A DNA stretch of 64,000 nucleotides from Streptomyces sp. R41 (lineage in GTDB: Bacteria > Actinomycetota > Actinomycetes > Streptomycetales > Streptomycetaceae). Both the position numbers and the translations under genes were made by a program. Numbering within the stretch: position 1 is the stretch's first letter; each line of letters opens with the position of its first letter. Below are positions 43,089 to 50,591 of this stretch, one piece after another. Under the pieces are notes generated by a model. That model did not search any database and was not told the DNA's origin. It worked only from the letters and a program-made list of their open reading frames with translations. The stretch spans positions 4,757,001-4,821,000 of the forward strand of contig NZ_CP163443.1 of NCBI RefSeq assembly GCF_041053055.1, in the 5' to 3' direction.

Positions 43089-43142
43089 AGGGTGCCTCTC
43101 TCTGTGGGACGGGTGCCGCCGCCCCAGCGGCACGATTGCCCA
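43089..43142 (+). repeat. dispersed intergenic repeat, family C (copy 3)
   Basis: AGGGTGCCTCTCTCTGTGGG, ACGGGTGCCGCCGCCCCAGC and GGCACGATTGCCCAC match the reverse of copy 2 closely. It sits in the 263-bp gap between the convergent PAS protein and SIS genes, which holds no gene. Confidence 0.75.
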
Positions 43143-43259
43143 CGGCTATGACCCTTGCGGGTGGGCTGTCGCCCCCAGCGGTACGCATGCCACAGCTACG
43201 CCAGTTGTGGCGGCCGCCGGCGGCCGGCAACCGGCAGCCGCGAACGGCGGAAGGCCGGC

Positions 43260-44015
43260 TCAGCGGCGGTAGAAGATCCGGTCGCCGTATTCCGTCATCA
43301 CGCGGCCGTTCCACTCGTGGCCACCGTCCACGTTGCCCGAGCGGAGGAGCGGCGGCTCGATGCCGCGGGCGGCGAGGGCGCCGGCGGCCGTGGCCATGAC
43401 GGCCTGGAGGAGGGCCGTCGTGACGACGGTGGAGGCGGGGGCGAAGGGGGCCTCGATCGCGTCGAGGGTGAGTTCCGCGTCGCCGACCGCGATCTTCGAG
43501 TCGAGGACGATGTCGCAGTGGTCCTTCAGGTACGTCCCCGAGACGTGCCGGGACGTCGTCTCGGAGGCGTACGCGACCGAGGTGACGCCGATGACCTTCA
43601 CCCCCAGCGCGCGGGCGTTCATGGCCATCTCGACGGGCAGTGCGTTGCGGCCGGAGAGCGAGATGATCACGAGTACGTCGCCGGAGCGGACCGGACTGGA
43701 GTCCAGGACGGCGCTCGCGAGGCCGTCGACGCGCTCCAGGGCGGAGCCGAGCGTCGCGGGCATGACGTCGACGCCGACGACGCCCGGCACGGCGAGCAGG
43801 TTCATCAGAGCGAGGCCGCCCGCGCGGTAGACGACGTCCTGTGCGGCGAGCGAGGAGTGTCCGGCGCCGAAGGCGAAGAGTCGTCCGCCGTCCACGACGG
43901 TGTCGGCGATCAGGGTTCCGGCCGCCTCGATGTCCCCGGCGTCCTCGTCCCGCACCCTCTGCAGCAGGCCGATCGCGGCGTCGAAGAACTGCCCGGCCAG
44001 CTTGCTTTCGCTCAT
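43260..44015 (-). CDS. SIS-domain sugar-phosphate-binding protein
   Basis: This 251-residue protein is built on one SIS fold. It has an N-terminal helix AGQFFDAAIGLLQRVRDEDAGD, GGRLFAFGAGHSSLAAQDVVYRAGG, and a second SGDVLVIISLSGRNALPVEMAMNARALGVKVIGV motif, where Ser/Thr residues bind the sugar phosphate. It ends DGGHEWNGRVMTEYGDRIFYRR. The family (UPF0309-like) is near N-acetylmuramate-phosphate/GmhA-like isomerases, and a MurNAc-related role is possible. ATG 44015. It is divergent from dmdR1 across about 300 bp, probably sharing a promoter region. Confidence 0.85.
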   Translation of the reverse strand: MSESKLAGQFFDAAIGLLQRVRDEDAGDIEAAGTLIADTVVDGGRLFAFGAGHSSLAAQDVVYRAGGLALMNLLAVPGVVGVDVMPATLGSALERVDGLASAVLDSSPVRSGDVLVIISLSGRNALPVEMAMNARALGVKVIGVTSVAYASETTSRHVSGTYLKDHCDIVLDSKIAVGDAELTLDAIEAPFAPASTVVTTALLQAVMATAAGALAARGIEPPLLRSGNVDGGHEWNGRVMTEYGDRIFYRR

Positions 44016-44312
44016 CGGCGAAGCCCCTTAGAAGTCTCGTCGGCGTCGGGTGGGCGTCGTGTCGCGGATCACGTTGCGGTCTGGACCAGTGCCCTGTCAA
44101 TACGCCTCACGGGGGCGACACTGGGCCCAGGGCACTCGCGTCACATCTGCCCCGGCCGAGCCCCGGGCCCGTACAGCCGCAGAGGCACTCGTAGCCGCGC
44201 GGTTGCAACGGCGAGGCACGGTTGTCAGTGGTATGCGTCAGAATTGAGTTCAGGGCCAGCGCACACGCCGGTGAGCCATCGAGTCTCCGGCAGAGCTAAT
44301 CGAGGGGCACGA

Positions 44313-45005
44313 ATGTCCGGACTGATCGACACCACGGAGATGTATCTCCGCACCATCCTCGAGCTGGAGGAGGAAGGCGTGGTCCCCATGCGCGCCCGGA
44401 TCGCGGAGCGGCTCGACCAGAGCGGCCCGACGGTCAGCCAGACGGTGGCGCGGATGGAGCGCGACGGCCTGGTGGCGGTCGCCAGTGACCGGCACCTGGA
44501 GCTCACCGAGGAGGGGCGGCGGCTGGCCACGCGCGTCATGCGCAAGCACCGCCTCGCGGAGTGCCTGCTCGTCGACGTGATCGGTCTGGAGTGGGAGCAG
44601 GTGCACGCCGAGGCGTGTCGCTGGGAGCATGTGATGAGCGAGGCCGTCGAGCGTCGCGTCCTCGAGCTGCTGCGCCACCCGACCGAGTCGCCGTACGGGA
44701 ATCCGATCCCGGGCCTGGAGGAGCTGGGCGAGAAGGACGGCGCCGACCCGTTCCTGGACGAGGGCATGGTGTCGCTGGCCGAGCTCGACCCGGGCCTCGA
44801 CGGCAAGACCGTGGTCGTGCGGCGTATCGGCGAGCCGATTCAGACGGACGCGCAGCTGATGTACACGCTGCGGCGGGCGGGCGTGCAGCCCGGCTCCGTG
44901 GTGAGCGTGACCGAGTCGGCGGGCGGGGTCCTCGTGGGCAGCGGCGGCGAGGCCGCGGAGCTGGAGGCGGACGTTGCCTCCCATGTGTTCGTCGCCAAGC
45001 GCTAG
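44313..45005 (+). CDS. dmdR1: DtxR/IdeR-family iron-dependent repressor (DmdR1-like)
   Basis: This 230-residue repressor has an N-terminal winged helix (ILELEEEGVVPMRARIAERLDQSGPTVSQTVARMERDGLV), a dimerisation domain, and a C-terminal SH3-like domain (GKTVVVRRIGEPIQTDAQLMYTLRRAG). All metal ligands of IdeR/DtxR are at the exact same numbers: H79, E83 and H98 for one site, M10, C102, E105 and H106 for the other. It represses siderophore genes when Fe(II) is bound. ATG 44313 has GAGGGG upstream. Length and neighbours match S. coelicolor SCO4394 (dmdR1) from memory. A long antisense frame lies over it (see findings). Confidence 0.93.
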   Translation: MSGLIDTTEMYLRTILELEEEGVVPMRARIAERLDQSGPTVSQTVARMERDGLVAVASDRHLELTEEGRRLATRVMRKHRLAECLLVDVIGLEWEQVHAEACRWEHVMSEAVERRVLELLRHPTESPYGNPIPGLEELGEKDGADPFLDEGMVSLAELDPGLDGKTVVVRRIGEPIQTDAQLMYTLRRAGVQPGSVVSVTESAGGVLVGSGGEAAELEADVASHVFVAKR

Positions 45006-45792
45006 CACCGGCAGCGGTTCGTTGCCGGGCGCCGGCACCTGATCATCGCCGGGCGCCGACCCCCGTGTGATCGTCGCCCGGCACCGGCACCCGCGAGGGG
45101 CAGCTCCCGGGCGTCGGCCGTGGGGGCCGGCATCCGCCGTCCCCGCGGTCGGCACCCGGGCGCACGCCGCCCCCTCCACGCCGGCCCCGTGCGCCCGTCG
45201 CGGGCGCTCGTCCACGCGACTCGGGACATGTCAACTCCCGCGACGCCAGAGGCAGTTGTGATGATTCCGCGACCTCACTGAAACCAAGATTCAGTGTGCG
45301 GAATCGCAGCGCCGGGACCATTTGCGTGCGAGGCTGTCGCGTGAGGCATATGACCTGAGGGCTCTTGACCGTGTCCGAGAGCGATGGTGCGCGGTCGGGG
45401 AGGGGGCGGGGAGGATGTGCCGCAGATGTGGAGAGGGCCCCGGCGCCAGATGGCGCCGGGGCCTGTCCTCCCCTGTGCTGACCCGGAGCCCCGAGCTCTC
45501 AGGGTCATTCCCCTCGGACCGTTTTTCCCCGAGCGGTCCGCCTCCCGCTGAAGATCTCCCCTCGGCGGCGGCGGTCAATCCCCGAGAGTGGTCACTCGAA
45601 TGAGGGGTGTTGCAGCCAGGAAGGCCATTTTCGAAATCTCATTCGATAACGTGATGGTGCAGTAGAGGTACACGTAGAGCAGCACCGGTAGCAGGAGCAG
45701 CGGTACGACAGCGGTAGGAAGCGGTACGAGTGGACCGGCCGGTTCGAGCGGGAGCGAGCCGGTCCGAGCGAGCTAGGGGGGTGCCATTACCG
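45006..45792. other. 787-bp intergenic region between dmdR1 and alpha/beta-hydrolase
   Basis: The first 220 bp contain diverged repeats of GCCGGGCGCCGGCACC-like units. A strong terminator hairpin lies at 45436-45463. From 45610 the sequence is AT-rich (GCCATTTTCGAAATCTCATT, CGATAACGTGATG), likely the promoter of the hydrolase. It is followed by a purine-rich tract with repeated GCGGTA and GAGCGGGAGCGAGC units up to the start. No gene is seen; frames crossing it look like shadows. Confidence 0.5.
45436..45463. terminator. strong hairpin terminator
   Basis: GGCCCCGGCGCC-AGAT-GGCGCCGGGGCC is a perfect 12-bp stem with a 4-base loop. It lies about 430 bp after the dmdR1 stop, so the dmdR1 transcript may have a long 3' tail or the hairpin may end an unannotated small RNA. 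Confidence 0.75.
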
Positions 45793-46671
45793 ATGGTGCG
45801 GCGCATCGACGTGACGGGAGCGGGCGGCGTACGCCTTGCTGCCTGGGAGTTCGCCGATCCTCCGAAGGTGGATCCCACCAGGGCCGGTGAGACCTCGGGA
45901 GCCCCCGGAGTGCTGTTACTGCACGGCCTGATGGGCCGCGCCTCGCACTGGGCGTCCACCGCCCGCTGGCTCTCCGAGCGGCACCGCGCCGTCGCCCTCG
46001 ACCAGCGCGGCCACGGCCAGAGCGACAAGGCGCTGGAGGCGGAGTACACCCGCGAGGCGTACGTCGAGGACGCCGAGGCCGCGCTCGAGCAGCTCGGCCT
46101 CGCTCCGGCCGTTCTCATCGGCCACGCCATGGGCGCGCTGACCGCCTGGCAGCTCGCGGCGAAGCGGCCCGATCTCGTGCACGGGCTGATCATCTGTGAC
46201 ATGCGGGCGTCGGCGTTAGGGGCCGCGTCGCAGCGTGAGTGGGAGGACTGGTTCAAGGCCTGGCCGGTGCCCTTCGCCACGCTCGCCGACGTACGGAAGT
46301 GGTTCGGCGAGGACGATCCGTGGGTGGAGCGTCCGAATCCGTCCCGGGGGGAGTTCTACGCCGAAGTGATGCACGAGTCTCCGGACGGGTGGCGTCCGGT
46401 CTTCGAGCCCGAGCAGATGCTCAAATCCCGGCAGACGTGGGTGTACGACGCGCACTGGGAGGAGCTCGCGCAGGTGCGCTGCCCCGCGCTGGTCGTGCGG
46501 GGGCTGGACGGGGAGCTGGGCCGGGCCGAGTCGCAGGAGATGGTCCGGGTGCTGCCGTACGGGCAGTATGCGGAGGTGGCCGAGGCGGGGCACCTTGTGC
46601 ACTATGACCAGCCGGAGGCTTGGCGCGCGGCCATCGAGCCGTTCTTGGACGGGGTCCTTACGGGGCGCTGA
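45793..46671 (+). CDS. alpha/beta-hydrolase-fold protein with Ala at the nucleophile position; two TTA codons
   Basis: This 292-residue protein is an alpha/beta-hydrolase by fold: GVLLLHGLMGRASHWASTARWL (oxyanion HG), RAVALDQRGHGQSDK, then the elbow LIGHAMGALTAWQLA and the terminal histidine in EAGHLVHYDQPEAW. The nucleophile in the elbow G-x-S-x-G is alanine (GHAMG), so ordinary ester hydrolysis is not expected. Two leucines use TTA (45916-45918 and 46216-46218), the rare bldA-dependent codon in Streptomyces. ATG 45793 is used; AGGGGG lies 12 bp upstream and GTG 45781 is an alternative. It is a single gene. Confidence 0.82.
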   Translation: MVRRIDVTGAGGVRLAAWEFADPPKVDPTRAGETSGAPGVLLLHGLMGRASHWASTARWLSERHRAVALDQRGHGQSDKALEAEYTREAYVEDAEAALEQLGLAPAVLIGHAMGALTAWQLAAKRPDLVHGLIICDMRASALGAASQREWEDWFKAWPVPFATLADVRKWFGEDDPWVERPNPSRGEFYAEVMHESPDGWRPVFEPEQMLKSRQTWVYDAHWEELAQVRCPALVVRGLDGELGRAESQEMVRVLPYGQYAEVAEAGHLVHYDQPEAWRAAIEPFLDGVLTGR

Positions 46672-46718
46672 GCACTTCTCGTGCGTTGCCCGGGGCGGTC
46701 ATCTTCTCGGAAAACCCC

Positions 46719-46747
46719 TTGAAGTGCGCGGACAGGGTTCCTAGGGT
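46719..46747 (+). promoter_or_regulatory. HrdB-type promoter
   Basis: TTGAAG (46719-46724) and TAGGGT (46742-46747) are separated by exactly 17 bp. Transcription would begin near 46754 and read a strong GGAGAGGAGG site and a very short frame at 46781. Confidence 0.55.
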
Positions 46748-46780
46748 GATTGTTACTTCGGAGAGGAGGTGGTTCGGCAG

Positions 46781-46819
46781 ATGTATGAATACCGGACGGA
46801 AGAGGTGGCTGCGGGCTAG
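46781..46819 (+). CDS. possible 12-residue leader peptide
   Basis: ATG TAT GAA TAC opens a 12-codon frame (MYEYRTEEVAAG) behind a GGAGAGGAGG site and the promoter above. A hairpin CGGGCT-AGT-AGCCCG (46812-46826) covers the stop codon. A short peptide followed at once by a hairpin is how attenuators look, but a chance frame is possible. A second hairpin CCCCGCC-GTGA-GGCGGGG is at 46936-46953. Confidence 0.3.
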   Translation: MYEYRTEEVAAG

Positions 46820-46935
46820 TAGCCCGTCACCACACTCAGTGCGGTGCCGGACCAGCGCGTGAGCTCTGCGCGCAGCCGGCCGAAATTCCACGCAGTCACC
46901 CGACCCGCGAGCTCGCCGGTACGTCCGGCCGGCTT

Positions 46936-46953
46936 CCCCGCCGTGAGGCGGGG
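46936..46953. terminator. hairpin, possible terminator or attenuator
   Basis: CCCCGCC-GTGA-GGCGGGG is a perfect 7-bp stem followed by GGG. It lies between the hydrolase gene and the RHVD leader peptide and may end the transcript starting at about 46754. Confidence 0.5.
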
Positions 46954-47040
46954 GGACCCGAGCTCGTGGGTCGTCTGCGTTTCAGGTGTGGTGTGAGGCG
47001 GGGCACAGGCGCATCGGCTGCCCCGCAGTACTCTGGGGCC

Positions 47041-47118
47041 ATGCTTCCGATGCTCGTTCGACGCCGTCACGTGGACTTCGTGCGCGTCACGAGCATGGGC
47101 TGTCGGCGCTCTGCCTGA
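47041..47118 (+). CDS. RHVD-type cysteine-containing leader peptide, 25 aa
   Basis: This 25-codon frame contains RRHVDFVRVTSMGC near its end, the hallmark of actinobacterial leader peptides with the pattern R-R-H-V-D-x-x-R-x-x-S-x-x-C placed before sulfur- or cysteine-related and other genes. The single Cys codon (47101-47103) is five codons from the stop. TACTCT (47029-47034) ends 6 bp before the ATG, so the mRNA is probably leaderless. It is 109 bp upstream of the 2OG-Fe(II) oxygenase gene, which itself has no clear ribosome site, so cysteine-dependent translation could control the enzyme. Confidence 0.72.
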   Translation: MLPMLVRRRHVDFVRVTSMGCRRSA

Positions 47119-47227
47119 CCCAGCCCCCTTGTGCACTTCTTGCACCGCTTCTTCTTCCACTTGGCACCCGTGGCCCCGCCCCACCCTTGGCGGCTGCCCG
47201 GGCCCCGTACACCTGCGGACGCGACTC

Positions 47228-48271
47228 ATGACGACGAACACGTCTTCTCAGCACCAGCGGCAACACCAGTACCAGCAGCTTCCGATCATTGATCTCTCCG
47301 CGGCCGACCGCGGTCCCCAGGCCCGTGCACTGCTGCACGCGCAGTTGCACAGCGCCGCGCATGACGTGGGGTTCTTCCAGCTCGTCGGGCATGGCGTGAG
47401 TGAGGCGGAGACCGCCGCTCTGCTCGACGCCATGCGTCGGTTCTTCGCGCTTCCCGAAGTCGATCGGCTCGCGATCGACAACATCAACTCGCCGCATTTT
47501 CGGGGGTATACGCGTACCGGCGACGAGCTGACGGGAGGGAGTCGGGACTGGCGGGATCAGCTCGACATAGGGGCTGAGCGGGCTGCTCGGACACCTGGGC
47601 CGGGTGAGCCGGCGTACTGGTGGCTTGAGGGGCCGAATCAGTGGCCGGATGCCTTGCCGGAGCTGCGGGTCGCCGCGCTGGCCTGGATCGACCGGCTCAG
47701 TGCCGTCGCGGCACGGCTGCTGCGTGAGCTGCTCGTCGCCATTGGTGCGCCCGGCGACTTCTACGAGCCGATCTTCGGGGAGCGGGCTCATCCGCATCTG
47801 AAGTTGGTGCGGTATCCGGGGAGTGCGGGGGACGGCGGCGATCAGGGTGTCGGCGCGCACAAGGACTACGGGTTTCTGACGCTGCTGCTGCAGGACCAGG
47901 TGGGTGGGCTTCAGGTGCAGCGGGAGGACGGGCTGTTCCATGACGTGCCGCCGCTGCCGGGGGCCTTCGTCGTCAATCTGGGTGAGCTGCTGGAAGTGGC
48001 CACCAATGGTTATTTGATCGCCACCAATCATCGGGTGGTGAGTCCGGCCGGGGCCACCGAGCGGTTCTCCGTGCCCTTCTTCTACAACCCCCGGCTCGAC
48101 GCGCGGGTCGAGCCGTTGCCCTTCCCGCACGCGTCCGCCGCGCCCGGGGTGACGACGGATCCGGCGAATCCGCTCTTCGCCGAGTACGGCAGGAATGAGC
48201 TGAAGGGCAAGCTGCGGGCGCATCCGCTGGTCGCCGCCCGTCATCACGCGGAGCTGCTCACGCCCGCGTGA
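47228..48271 (+). CDS. 2-oxoglutarate/Fe(II)-dependent oxygenase (isopenicillin-N-synthase-like)
   Basis: This 347-residue protein has the non-haem dioxygenase N-terminal part LPIIDLSAADRG...VGFFQLVGHGVS and the C-terminal double-stranded beta-helix. The Fe ligands are H and D in GVGAHKDYGFLTLLLQD and H in YLIATNHRVVSP. The 2OG-binding R-x-S is TERFSVPFFYNP. It may hydroxylate or desaturate a small molecule, or form ethylene-like products; the substrate is unknown. ATG 47228 has no good ribosome site, which fits coupling to the leader peptide at 47041. It is convergent with the citrate synthase. Confidence 0.9.
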   Translation: MTTNTSSQHQRQHQYQQLPIIDLSAADRGPQARALLHAQLHSAAHDVGFFQLVGHGVSEAETAALLDAMRRFFALPEVDRLAIDNINSPHFRGYTRTGDELTGGSRDWRDQLDIGAERAARTPGPGEPAYWWLEGPNQWPDALPELRVAALAWIDRLSAVAARLLRELLVAIGAPGDFYEPIFGERAHPHLKLVRYPGSAGDGGDQGVGAHKDYGFLTLLLQDQVGGLQVQREDGLFHDVPPLPGAFVVNLGELLEVATNGYLIATNHRVVSPAGATERFSVPFFYNPRLDARVEPLPFPHASAAPGVTTDPANPLFAEYGRNELKGKLRAHPLVAARHHAELLTPA

Positions 48272-48299
48272 TGACCGGCGTGCGGCACAGGTACAGCGG

Positions 48300-49400
48300 T
48301 CAGTGCGCGATGTCCTCGTAGCCCTCGATTTCCTGGGGGCTGCGCGAGCCGGGGCCCACGTAGCGCGCGGAGGGGCGTACGAGGCGGCCCGTGCGCTTCT
48401 GTTCCAGGATGTGCGCCGACCAGCCCGCGGTGCGGGCGCAGGTGAACATCGAGGTGAACATGTGGGCCGGGACCTCGGCGAAGTCGAGGACGATGGCGGC
48501 CCAGAACTCGACGTTCGTCGCCAGGACGCGGTCCGGGCGGCGGGCGTGGAGTTCGGCGAGGGCGGCCTTCTCCAGGGCCTCGGCGATCTCGAAGCGGGGG
48601 GCGCCGAGGTCGCGGGCGGTGCGGCGCAGCACCCGCGCGCGCGGGTCCTCGGCGCGGTAGACGCGGTGGCCGAAGCCCATGAGGCGTTCGCCCTTGTCCA
48701 GGGCCTGCTTCACGTACGCCTCGGCGTCGCCCGTGCGTTCGATCTCCTCGATCATGCCGAGGACACGGGACGGCGCGCCGCCGTGCAGCGGGCCCGACAT
48801 GGCCCCTACGGCGCCCGAGAGCGCCGCGGCGACATCCGCGCCCGTCGACGCGATCACGCGCGCCGTGAACGTGGAGGCGTTCATGCCGTGCTCCGCGGCG
48901 GAGGTCCAGTAGGCGTCCACGGCCGCCACGTGCTTGGGGTCGGGCTCGCCGCGCCAGCGGATCATGAACCGCTCCACGACGGACTGCGCCTTGTCGATCT
49001 CGTGCTGCGGGACCATGGGCAGGCCCTGGCCGCGGGCGGACTGGGCGACGTACGAGAGGGCCATGACAGCGGCGCGGGCGAGGTCCTCGCGGGCCTGCTG
49101 CTCGTCGATGTCGAGGAGGGGCTTGAGGCCCCAGACGGGGGCGAGCATGGCGAGCGCGGACTGGACGTCGACGCGGATGTCGCCGGAGTGGACGGGGATC
49201 GGGAACGGTTCGGCGGGCGGCAGGCCGGGTTTGAAGGCGCCGTCGACGAGCAGCCCCCAGACGTTGCCGAAGGAGACGTGGCCGACCAGATCCTCGATGT
49301 CGACGCCTCGGTACCGGAGTGCGCCGCCCTCCTTATCCGGTTCGGCGATCTCCGTCTCGAACGCGATGACTCCTTCGAGTCCGGGTACGAAGTCGGACAT
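48300..49400 (-). CDS. citrate synthase (type II, CitA-like)
   Basis: This 366-residue citrate synthase family protein has ALRYRGVDIEDLVG at the start, the catalytic histidines in SGPLHGGAPSRVLGM and MGFGHRVYRAEDPRA, and the final Asp region WAAIVLDFAEVPAHMFTSMFTCARTAGW. This is the short two-domain actinobacterial form, like the second citrate synthase or 2-methylcitrate synthase of S. coelicolor (SCO4388, from memory). It condenses acetyl-CoA (or propionyl-CoA) with oxaloacetate. ATG 49400 has AGGAG upstream; the longer frame to 49622 is Pro/Arg/Thr-rich and rejected. Confidence 0.92.
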   Translation of the reverse strand: MSDFVPGLEGVIAFETEIAEPDKEGGALRYRGVDIEDLVGHVSFGNVWGLLVDGAFKPGLPPAEPFPIPVHSGDIRVDVQSALAMLAPVWGLKPLLDIDEQQAREDLARAAVMALSYVAQSARGQGLPMVPQHEIDKAQSVVERFMIRWRGEPDPKHVAAVDAYWTSAAEHGMNASTFTARVIASTGADVAAALSGAVGAMSGPLHGGAPSRVLGMIEEIERTGDAEAYVKQALDKGERLMGFGHRVYRAEDPRARVLRRTARDLGAPRFEIAEALEKAALAELHARRPDRVLATNVEFWAAIVLDFAEVPAHMFTSMFTCARTAGWSAHILEQKRTGRLVRPSARYVGPGSRSPQEIEGYEDIAH

Positions 49401-49782
49401 CAGGCGGCTCCTCGTGATGTGTGCGACATGGTGTTGTGGGGGTGTGCGTGGCGTACATGCTGCTTGTGGTGTACGTGGTGTTCGCGACCATGTGTCAGGC
49501 GTGGGTGGCGGTCGATGGTCGTTCGTCCGCCGGTTCGGTTCCACGGTCGTTTTCGAAGACTCTCGAAGGCCCTCGGGAGCCTTTCGAAGGGTCCTCGCCG
49601 ACTCGCGGTCCGAAGCGGTCACCCCGGTGATGCCCCGTGCGGCTGGCGGTCATCCCAACCGGAACGGCAGCAGCACGATATCCCCGAGTGTCACCTTTGG
49701 GGAGAGTGCGCGGCACTGAGTGCCACGCAGTGATGAAGCACACGCCCGCCGGAGGCGGGGGTCCATACGGCAGGATGACGGC
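49401..49782. other. divergent intergenic region, citrate synthase / pdxH
   Basis: This is 382 bp without a gene. It holds repeated TTCGAA elements (about 49550-49600: TTTTCGAAGACTCTCGAAGG and GCCTTTCGAAGGG), which form an imperfect inverted repeat around CCCTCGGGA. A perfect short palindrome GGCACT-G-AGTGCC lies at 49712-49724, 59 bp before the pdxH start, and is a possible operator. Confidence 0.45.
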
Positions 49783-50526
49783 GTGAACGACCGCTTCCCG
49801 GATGAATCCGCCGCCGAGCCCATCGTCCAGCGCGCAGCCGAGGCTGCCGAGGCCGCCGCCGAAGAAATCGCCGCCGACCCCGCCGCGATGCGCGCGCACT
49901 ACCGCGCGGAGGGTCTGGACGAGGCGGACCTCGCCGCGCACCCGATGGACCAGTTCGCCCGCTGGTTCAAGCAGGCGGCGCAGGCCGCGGTGCACGGTTT
50001 CGTGCACGAGCCGAACGCGATGGTCGTCTCCACGGCGGACGCCGAGGGCCGCCCCAGTTCGCGCACGGTGCTGCTGAAGCAGTACGACGAGCAGGGCTTC
50101 GTCTTCTACACCAACTACGACTCCCGCAAGGCCCGCGAGCTGGCCGAGAACCCGTACATCTCACTGCTCTTCCCGTGGCATCCGCTGGCCCGCCAGGTCA
50201 TCGTCACCGGCACGGCGCGGCGCACCGGCCGCGACGAGACCGCCGCGTACTTCCGCACCCGCCCGCACGGCTCCCAGCTCGGCGCCTGGGCCAGCGCCCA
50301 GTCCTCGGTCATCCTCTCCCGCGCCGAACTGGACTCCTCGTACGCGGAGTTGAGCGCCCGCTACCCGGAGGGCGAGCAGGTCCCGGTCCCGCCGCACTGG
50401 GGCGGTTTCCGTATCGCCCCGCAGATGGTCGAGTTCTGGCAGGGCCGCGAGAACCGCCTCCACGACCGTCTCCGGTACGTGGTGGAGCCGGACGGCAGCT
50501 GGCGGGTGGAGCGGCTCAGTCCCTGA
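49783..50526 (+). CDS. pdxH: pyridoxamine 5'-phosphate oxidase
   Basis: This 247-residue PdxH has all family blocks: [65 protein letters not shown] (FMN site), [33 protein letters not shown], and the PLP end [20 protein letters not shown]. It oxidises pyridoxine or pyridoxamine phosphate to PLP with FMN and O2. An Ala/Glu-rich N-terminal extension of about 50 residues precedes the domain. GTG 49783 has AGGA 7 bp upstream. From memory, the S. coelicolor counterpart is SCO4387. Confidence 0.93.
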   Translation: MNDRFPDESAAEPIVQRAAEAAEAAAEEIAADPAAMRAHYRAEGLDEADLAAHPMDQFARWFKQAAQAAVHGFVHEPNAMVVSTADAEGRPSSRTVLLKQYDEQGFVFYTNYDSRKARELAENPYISLLFPWHPLARQVIVTGTARRTGRDETAAYFRTRPHGSQLGAWASAQSSVILSRAELDSSYAELSARYPEGEQVPVPPHWGGFRIAPQMVEFWQGRENRLHDRLRYVVEPDGSWRVERLSP

Positions 50527-50583
50527 GGGCAGTCCCTGAGGCTCGGTCCCTGAGGGCCAGCCCCTGAGGCTCGGTCCCTGAGG
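50521..50583 (+). repeat. 14-bp imperfect tandem repeat at pdxH stop codon
   Basis: CCCTGAGG recurs at 50521, 50534, 50548, 50562 and 50576, a spacing of 13-14 bp, starting on the pdxH stop itself (the TGA is inside the first unit). It fills the gap between pdxH and the convergent TetR gene. Confidence 0.75.
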
Positions 50584-50591
50584 CCGACGCC

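Noticed and set aside
46754..47040. Riboswitch (c-di-AMP, cobalamin, SAM) upstream of the leader peptide
   Set aside because: Hairpins are present, but none of the conserved core sequences of these classes was recognised.
47228..48271. Possible beta-lactam biosynthesis gene (isopenicillin N synthase)
   Set aside because: The fold is shared by many 2OG-Fe oxygenases; no ACV synthetase or other beta-lactam gene is nearby.
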